Origin: a virus
Reading direction: 5' to 3' (one strand)
Virus record (IMG/VR): IMGVR_UViG_3300023199_000165
Location: 1 to 54,675 of that record
Length of the DNA stretch: 54,675 nucleotides
How positions within the stretch are numbered: the stretch's first letter is position 1; every line of letters begins with the position of its first letter. Below the pieces are notes generated by a model. It saw only the letters and a program-made list of their open reading frames with translations. It was not told the DNA's origin and did no database searches. Made by a program: the position numbers and the translations under genes. This document shows, one piece after another, positions 49,685 to 54,675 of this stretch.

Positions 49685-49955
49685 TATTATTTTGCTCCTT
49701 TACCCATTTTTCCATACGCCTAAGTCTCTGATTAATCATTAAATTTTGAAGAAAAAATATTACTGCCCAACTCACCTTTTTTTTTAAAGGTAATTGAACT
49801 TGTGTTAAACAACCATCTCCGTCCACTTCGAAAATATTTTTAAACTGATTTTTACCATCATAATTTCCAACAGTAAACTCGGCTACTAGTTTTTTATAGT
49901 AGTCATATTCTTCTTCTGTCATATCTACTGATTTAAAATCAATAATTCTTTTCAT
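49674..49955 (-). CDS. Small protein of unknown function (93 aa)
   Basis: The start is set at ATG 49955 (MKRIIDFKSV), four bases after AGGAA; a longer frame begins inside the upstream gene. The first half is alpha/beta (TEEEYDYYKKLVAEF), then a moderately hydrophobic segment (VSWAVIFFLQNLM) and a basic helix. The hydrophobic stretch is too short to be sure of membrane insertion. It overlaps the next gene start by 11 bases. Confidence 0.6.
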   Translation of the reverse strand: MKRIIDFKSVDMTEEEYDYYKKLVAEFTVGNYDGKNQFKNIFEVDGDGCLTQVQLPLKKKVSWAVIFFLQNLMINQRLRRMEKWVKEQNNNEQ

Positions 49956-49956
49956 A

Positions 49957-50553
49957 TTATTTCCTGCGAACAAGTCCGCCACCACCACCCAATGCTTGTT
50001 GGTTTTGCGACTTTCTAGCTTTTGTTAATTTTTCTAAAATAGGATTATTTGCTCCTTCAGAAAATAAAGAGTCTTCTGGAAGTGCCTCCTTTGAGGCAAA
50101 CTCATCATCAGGTAAAGCAATACTTTCAACAGTATTATATTTCTTATTTACCGCCTCGACCATCATTTTTTCCCTTTCTTCCTCTGAAATTCCTTCTTTT
50201 TGAAAAGAATCAGCTGAAATTACATCCTGCTTATTTTCTGAGTCCTTAATAAGCTTAGCGGTGGGACTTAATATTTTATTTTGCCTTTTACTTAGTGAAG
50301 GAGAATTGGAAATTTGATAATTAGACTCAATTCCAGAGGCATTTATTCCATATTTAACAACCAACGCCATAGCTAACTTATGAGCGGATTCCTCACGAAT
50401 TGCTATTTCCGAAGCGATAGTTCTCTTTACATCCTCAATTGTCGCCATTGCTTCTTCATCCATAATAGAACCGCCACAGGCAGGACATTGATTTGTCGCT
50501 ATTGCGTGCTTAAACGATGCTAATAACTCTGTTTCACACGTTATACATTTCAT
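49957..50553 (-). CDS. Zinc-ribbon protein of unknown function (198 aa)
   Basis: An N-terminal zinc ribbon (CITCETELL...NQCPACGGS) is followed by a helical segment and a long polar, probably disordered tail with a Gly cluster (GGGGGLVRRK). It contains LSKRQ, which resembles the virion-site motif but lacks the final Ala. AGGAGT precedes the ATG. It lies between the polymerase and small genes. Role unknown, perhaps an RNA- or DNA-contacting adaptor. Confidence 0.65.
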   Translation of the reverse strand: MKCITCETELLASFKHAIATNQCPACGGSIMDEEAMATIEDVKRTIASEIAIREESAHKLAMALVVKYGINASGIESNYQISNSPSLSKRQNKILSPTAKLIKDSENKQDVISADSFQKEGISEEEREKMMVEAVNKKYNTVESIALPDDEFASKEALPEDSLFSEGANNPILEKLTKARKSQNQQALGGGGGLVRRK

Positions 50554-50589
50554 ATTCTAACTCCTAATATACCGATTTCCTATCATATG

Positions 50590-53500
50590 TCAATAGACTT
50601 TTGTAATTTCTCTAAGCATTATTGATTTAAACCCATTAAATTCACTAACTTGACATTTGGCCTTTATAGGAAATCCTTCTTTTATTTTACTTTTTGCTTT
50701 TTTAAATGTTTCAGGCCAAAACGGTGCTACGGTCATCTCAGAATTTGTTCCATACATATCCTCTACCTGATACTTTATCATAGGCTGACCAATATATTTG
50801 CCCCGTTTAATTTTAAATTCTCTAAGTTTAGTTTTAATTAAAACTTCTACAAAAATATGCTCTCTATCTGGCAAACTTTTCAGTCTTGATAATGGAGTAA
50901 CGTGATAATCATCTGTAAAAAAACCCGGAAATAAATCCTTAAGACTTCCAGACACTAATTCTCCAAGAACTTCTTGCTCATATCTTAACATTTGAGTATC
51001 AGACCATTCCTGATTTTCTTGAAACAAGGATAAATCATCAAAAGTTAATTCACCAGCATAACCATCTCTACTTTTAACATAAGTATTAACTTTTGCTCTA
51101 TTCTTTTTAGAAAAATCGTGAACGTCTTTCCTACATAAATTTAAAGAATTAAAACATCCCGCTTTAGCTAATGCTTCCATTTTTGACTTATTAACAACTC
51201 TTCCATCTGTTTTATAGAAAAACTCTGCTAAAGAAGAGTATGGCTGATTTTCAACTATAGAATTTATAGCTTTTTCTCCTAAGCCTTTTATTGCTTCAAA
51301 ACCCATAACAATTGTACTGCTATCTAGAACTTCATAACCAGCAGAGCTTTGATTAACATCAGGTGGAATAATTTTAATATTAAATCTTTTACATTCTCTT
51401 TTAGCAATATTTACTTTTTCTTCTCTACTGGCAGCATTTTTATTAGTTACAACTTTCAAATATGCTGCCAAGAATGCGACAGGATAATGTCTTTTTAGAT
51501 AAGCAGTATAATATCCCATTATAGAATAAGCAACGGCGTGAGCTTTATTAAAACCATAGCCACTAAACACCTTAATTACCTTATCCCATATCTCTTGAGC
51601 TGTTTCGTGAGGCATATTATGAAATTTCATAGAATCTGCCACGAATTCTGCTTCCGTTTTAAGCATTAAATCACTATTTTTATCTTTATCTTTAGTTATT
51701 TTTCTAAGAGCGTCTGCTTTATTTAAGTCCCAACCAGCTACATATTTGGCAACCTCCATTAACTGGTCCTCCATAATACATAATCCATAAGTAGAACTAA
51801 GTGCTTTTTTCAAACTAGGGTGAATATAAGTTATTTTAGATATTCCGCGACGCCTTTCTATATACACCTGTCTTTCATTTTTATTTGTAATTTTATCTTT
51901 TTCCGCAGAAGATGGTCTTCCAAGGGCATTAATGATTGCTATGTCAAGAATATCTGTTGGTTTAATATACTTACATAGGGCAACCATTGTTCCAGACTGG
52001 CCAAGTTGGAAAACACAATTTGTGTGACCTTTTTGAAGCATTTCATATGTTTCTTCATCATCTAAAGGAATATCTTCCATTTTAGAAATTCCTTTATTAT
52101 GAAGTGTTTTAATATTCTTAAACGTTTCGTCAAGAACATCCAAAGTTGATAGAGCCAAGAAGTCCATTTTAACAAGACCATTCATTTCACTACGTTTTTT
52201 ATCATATTGAACAGCGACAGATCCATTTTTATCAACTCTCAATGGAATAAAATCCACTAATGGAATATCTGAAATTACCATTGCTGCTGCGTGCGTAGCA
52301 TAATCTTTTGGATTTCCAACAATTTTTGAAGCATACTCTATAACTTCTGGCGCCTGTTCAGCAAATTTAGCAAAATCTTTGGAAATTTCTAGAGCCTCTT
52401 CTATTGTTGAAACCCTATCATTGTTATTATTTTTATCTGGAATTGATGCTCTAATTTTATTAGAAACAGTAACATAATTCTCGCCTGGAGCAATTAAATT
52501 AGGTAATACATTTCTCATTGATTTTATTAAATCTGGAATAACATTTTTAGGAGTATATGTATTTATATTTGATATTTGAGCACACTTGTCCTTTCCATAC
52601 TTTTGAATAACATATTCTTTTACCTTGTCTCTTCCAGCAGATGTAAAATCTGTATCAATATCTGGAAGATCTTTTTTCCATTTATTTTGAAATCTTTCAA
52701 AAATAAGATCAAATTTTATAGGATCAACTGAATGAATATCAAGCAAATATGCTACTATACATCCGCCACAGCTCCCTCGGCCTGGGCTTACAAGAATTCC
52801 ATTATTTCTTGCCCAATTAATATAGTCAGCAACAACTAACATATAAGAAGAAAAATTATTGCCTTCCAAAACTTTAAGCTCTTTTAAAACTCTTTTCCAA
52901 ACCTCTTTTCTATCTTCATTATTTAAATGACCATATTTTTTTAAGAAGCCTTTAAGACATTTATATCTCATATAACCTAAAGCCTCTGAATCAGCTTCTT
53001 TAAGCTCTTCTTTCTCTATTCTTTCTGTTTTCCATTTAATAAATTCATCATAGTCTTTTTCTTCTGAAACAGGAAATTCAGGAAGCCTGTTTCCTTTATT
53101 TTCCATATAATCTGGATTTTCACAACTATCGGAAATAATTATAGTGTTTTCGACTGCCTCTTTTGCTATTTCTTCACCATAATATTCGTTAAAAAATGAA
53201 TAAACTTGCCTTCCATCTTTAACATAAAACTCATTAATTCCATACCTATGCCTATTTGGGTCATCAACTGGTTTCTTTGAGTTAATGGCAAGCATAACAT
53301 CGTGATAGTCTGCGGCTCTTTTATCAATATAATGTGTATCTGTGGCAGCCATTAAAGGAATATTATATTTTTTAGAAATTTCTATTAAAGCTTCATTAAG
53401 TTCTTTTTGTTTTATCGGCGGATTATTTTCACTTTCAACATCAATATGATGTGCGTGAATTTCTACATAAAACCTATCTTTGAAAATTTTATTAAGTTTC

Positions 53501-54039
53501 TTTACAACCTCTTCAGCATCTTCATAATTTCCTTGTCTTAAAAACCAATTTACTGGACTATTTGAGCAACCTGTTGTTGCTATAATTCCCTCTGAATACT
53601 TCTCTAAAAGATTCCAATCGGTTCTTGGATATACCTTTCCCATTGTAACTTGGAAATTTTTAAATGACTCAAAATTCATTTTAAGAAGATTTCTATAACC
53701 TTTTTCATTTTTACACAATAAGGTAAGATGTTTTCTTTTTTCATATTTTCTTCTTTTTGTTTTCGATTTTATTGGCTCAAGGGAATGAACAAAATATATT
53801 TCATTTCCAGGAATAAACTTCACACCTGTTCTCTTATAGGCTTGAAAGGCATCGTAAAATCCTGCCAAATAGCCATGATCGGTTAATGCCACTGACTTTT
53901 GTCCAAAACTTTTTACCTTATCAAAAAGTTCATTTATGTCAGATAACCCATCTTTCATAGAACCTAGATTAGAATGACAGTGTAAAGTAGCAAATTCAAT
54001 TTCTTTCTTCAAATTATCTCCCATTTTATGCTTTAACAT
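50590..54039 (-). CDS. dnaE: DNA polymerase III alpha subunit, DnaE type (1,149 aa)
   Basis: C-family replicative polymerase. The PHP domain (HCHS at 20-23; LTDHG; ATDTHY) is followed by the palm with SPGRGSCGG (418-426), the catalytic pair in PDIDTDF (Asp462, Asp464) and a third acidic site in KMDFLALS. Then the fingers (YGLCIMEDQL; GYGFNKAHAVAYS), helix-hairpin-helix and a C-terminal OB-like domain (FVEVLIKTK). Full bacterial DnaE length. The start may be ATG 54039 or ATG 54024; neither has a strong binding site. It overlaps the upstream gene. Confidence 0.93.
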   Translation of the reverse strand: MLKHKMGDNLKKEIEFATLHCHSNLGSMKDGLSDINELFDKVKSFGQKSVALTDHGYLAGFYDAFQAYKRTGVKFIPGNEIYFVHSLEPIKSKTKRRKYEKRKHLTLLCKNEKGYRNLLKMNFESFKNFQVTMGKVYPRTDWNLLEKYSEGIIATTGCSNSPVNWFLRQGNYEDAEEVVKKLNKIFKDRFYVEIHAHHIDVESENNPPIKQKELNEALIEISKKYNIPLMAATDTHYIDKRAADYHDVMLAINSKKPVDDPNRHRYGINEFYVKDGRQVYSFFNEYYGEEIAKEAVENTIIISDSCENPDYMENKGNRLPEFPVSEEKDYDEFIKWKTERIEKEELKEADSEALGYMRYKCLKGFLKKYGHLNNEDRKEVWKRVLKELKVLEGNNFSSYMLVVADYINWARNNGILVSPGRGSCGGCIVAYLLDIHSVDPIKFDLIFERFQNKWKKDLPDIDTDFTSAGRDKVKEYVIQKYGKDKCAQISNINTYTPKNVIPDLIKSMRNVLPNLIAPGENYVTVSNKIRASIPDKNNNNDRVSTIEEALEISKDFAKFAEQAPEVIEYASKIVGNPKDYATHAAAMVISDIPLVDFIPLRVDKNGSVAVQYDKKRSEMNGLVKMDFLALSTLDVLDETFKNIKTLHNKGISKMEDIPLDDEETYEMLQKGHTNCVFQLGQSGTMVALCKYIKPTDILDIAIINALGRPSSAEKDKITNKNERQVYIERRRGISKITYIHPSLKKALSSTYGLCIMEDQLMEVAKYVAGWDLNKADALRKITKDKDKNSDLMLKTEAEFVADSMKFHNMPHETAQEIWDKVIKVFSGYGFNKAHAVAYSIMGYYTAYLKRHYPVAFLAAYLKVVTNKNAASREEKVNIAKRECKRFNIKIIPPDVNQSSAGYEVLDSSTIVMGFEAIKGLGEKAINSIVENQPYSSLAEFFYKTDGRVVNKSKMEALAKAGCFNSLNLCRKDVHDFSKKNRAKVNTYVKSRDGYAGELTFDDLSLFQENQEWSDTQMLRYEQEVLGELVSGSLKDLFPGFFTDDYHVTPLSRLKSLPDREHIFVEVLIKTKLREFKIKRGKYIGQPMIKYQVEDMYGTNSEMTVAPFWPETFKKAKSKIKEGFPIKAKCQVSEFNGFKSIMLREITKVY

Positions 54040-54349
54040 ACTCTAAAATAATAGATTCAAACTCATCAAGATATATAATAGCAGATTTTTTCTTAAGTGT
54101 TATTTTAATATCCTTTAAACGATTTATTGCTGTAATTGAAAAATCATTATTTTCTACTTTTAATAGAGAGGTTTTATTAAAATCAAATGCCGGCTTTCCC
54201 AATTTATGAATTAGTGGTACTATCTCTTTACTTATTTTTTTTGGTAATTTATAAGCAATTGTTATACTTCCACAATTACAAGAATTAGCAAATTTTCTAG
54301 TAATTTTATTTTTATCTAGTTCCGGATTATCCTTAAGAGATATTTTCAT
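54026..54349 (-). CDS. Small protein of unknown function (107 aa)
   Basis: Alpha/beta protein with a short cysteine pair (SCNCGS) and alternating basic strands (TAINRLKDIKITLKKK). Its start shares a base with the stop of the upstream frame (TAATG), and its end overlaps the polymerase start. No family recognised. Confidence 0.6.
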   Translation of the reverse strand: MKISLKDNPELDKNKITRKFANSCNCGSITIAYKLPKKISKEIVPLIHKLGKPAFDFNKTSLLKVENNDFSITAINRLKDIKITLKKKSAIIYLDEFESIILEYVKA

Positions 54350-54612
54350 TAATTTGATGCTGCCATAACTAACTCTACTGGAGTTCCTCCTGCTGAGTGT
54401 GCTGCTACGGAAGATAAAATTGTAGCATTCATATCTGTTTCTTCTTCATCTAAATTATTATCATCACTTCTAATAAGTTCTACAGTTAAAAAATCTTGTT
54501 TTACTACGAACTTCTCAACGAAAAAGTCAAAAGTTTTTAAATTTAAATTTAGATTTTTACGACAAGTCGCCGATAATGAGCTGAGCGGGTGTTTTATTGT
54601 TTGTGGTACTGA
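54349..54612 (-). CDS. Frame without a normal start; probable C-terminal part of the right-edge gene
   Basis: An open frame of 87 codons after TGA 54613 has no ATG, GTG or TTG until codon 61 (MNATILSSVAA). It reads like real protein (FDFFVEKFVVKQDFLTVELI). It overlaps the upstream frame (54557-54675) in the +1 phase; dropping one A from the AAAA at about 54593 would join the two as one protein. So this is either a frameshifted gene, a programmed +1 shift, or a very short gene from the internal ATG. Confidence 0.4.
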   Translation of the reverse strand, partial: SVPQTIKHPLSSLSATCRKNLNLNLKTFDFFVEKFVVKQDFLTVELIRSDDNNLDEEETDMNATILSSVAAHSAGGTPVELVMAASN

Positions 54613-54675
54613 TCAGTTGCAAAGTTGGACCCTGCCCATTTCTCAATGCTTTTGCAAAAACCATCCTTACAGCGT
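54557..54675 (-). CDS. 3' end of a gene entering from the right edge
   Basis: The frame is open from the window edge to TAA 54557, giving VRMVFAKALRNGQGPTLQLI and a further short tail. Too little is visible to identify it. It may continue, after a one-base shift, into the frame at 54349-54612. Confidence 0.4.
   Translation of the reverse strand, partial: AVRMVFAKALRNGQGPTLQLISTTNNKTPAQLIIGDLS

Noticed and set aside
1-54675. Alternative genetic code (TAG or TGA reassigned)
   Set aside because: TAG ends the terminase and the 182-aa gene, TGA ends several overlapping genes, and no in-frame TAG or TGA interrupts conserved domains.
1-54675. Diversity-generating retroelement, toxin-antitoxin or defence island
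   Set aside because: No reverse transcriptase, template/variable repeat pair, toxin family or restriction gene was recognised.

Overview
The window is an AT-rich segment of a large double-stranded DNA tailed bacteriophage (Caudoviricetes). It carries a large terminase, a portal protein, a prohead protease with scaffold, and a phage replication and recombination set. Every gene I can support is on the minus strand, so transcription runs from high to low coordinates. Genes are tightly packed, many start and stop codons overlap (ATGA, TTGA), and most starts have AGGAGG-type ribosome binding sites. TAA, TGA and TAG all serve as stops, so the genetic code looks standard. The host cannot be named from the sequence; the strong Shine-Dalgarno sites only suggest an SD-using, low-GC host. 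I saw no tRNA, rRNA, CRISPR array or integrase.

Replication and recombination module (about 54.7 to 42.7 kb): a partial gene at the right edge, a DnaE-type DNA polymerase III alpha subunit, small proteins (one with a zinc ribbon, one perhaps UvsY-like), a probable ssDNA-binding protein with an acidic tail, a RuvC-like resolvase, DnaJ, RecA, a two-zinc-ribbon protein next to a TOPRIM primase without its own zinc domain, and a helix-turn-helix regulator. Between 42.7 and 38.9 kb are two related homing endonucleases flanking a small unknown gene, then a nucleotide-sugar dehydrogenase ended by a clear rho-independent terminator. A 270-base stretch follows that probably holds the leader of the next operon.

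Virion module (38.56 kb to the left edge): unknown proteins, a CCA-adding-enzyme-like nucleotidyltransferase, a cupin protein, a membrane-anchored coiled-coil protein, the terminase large subunit, a portal split by a LAGLIDADG intein, two giant multidomain proteins (1,897 and 1,581 aa), small helical proteins, and a prohead protease whose frame continues into a scaffold-like protein with its own internal start. The order portal, internal proteins, protease, scaffold resembles T4 genes 20-67/68-21-22; the major capsid gene would be expected just beyond the left edge.

The most interesting signal is a five-residue motif, L-S-K-R-A (variants LSKRS, ISKRA, LSSRA). It occurs nine times in four proteins lying between portal and protease. 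In the two giant proteins it falls between recognisable enzyme domains (topoisomerase IB | 2H phosphoesterase | zinc metalloprotease-like; peptidoglycan hydrolase | unknown | ASCH-like | DJ-1/PfpI-like). In two smaller proteins it lies within 13 residues of the N-terminus. I infer that these are capsid-internal polyproteins or propeptides cut by the prohead protease, releasing packaged enzymes. A second signal is a helical-hairpin motif of about 28 residues (A-D-x-L-D-x-x-G ... A-x-x-h-D) that recurs in seven virion-module proteins and may be a docking or packaging tag. The window is also crowded with homing elements: six free-standing endonuclease genes, one of them frameshifted, plus the portal intein.
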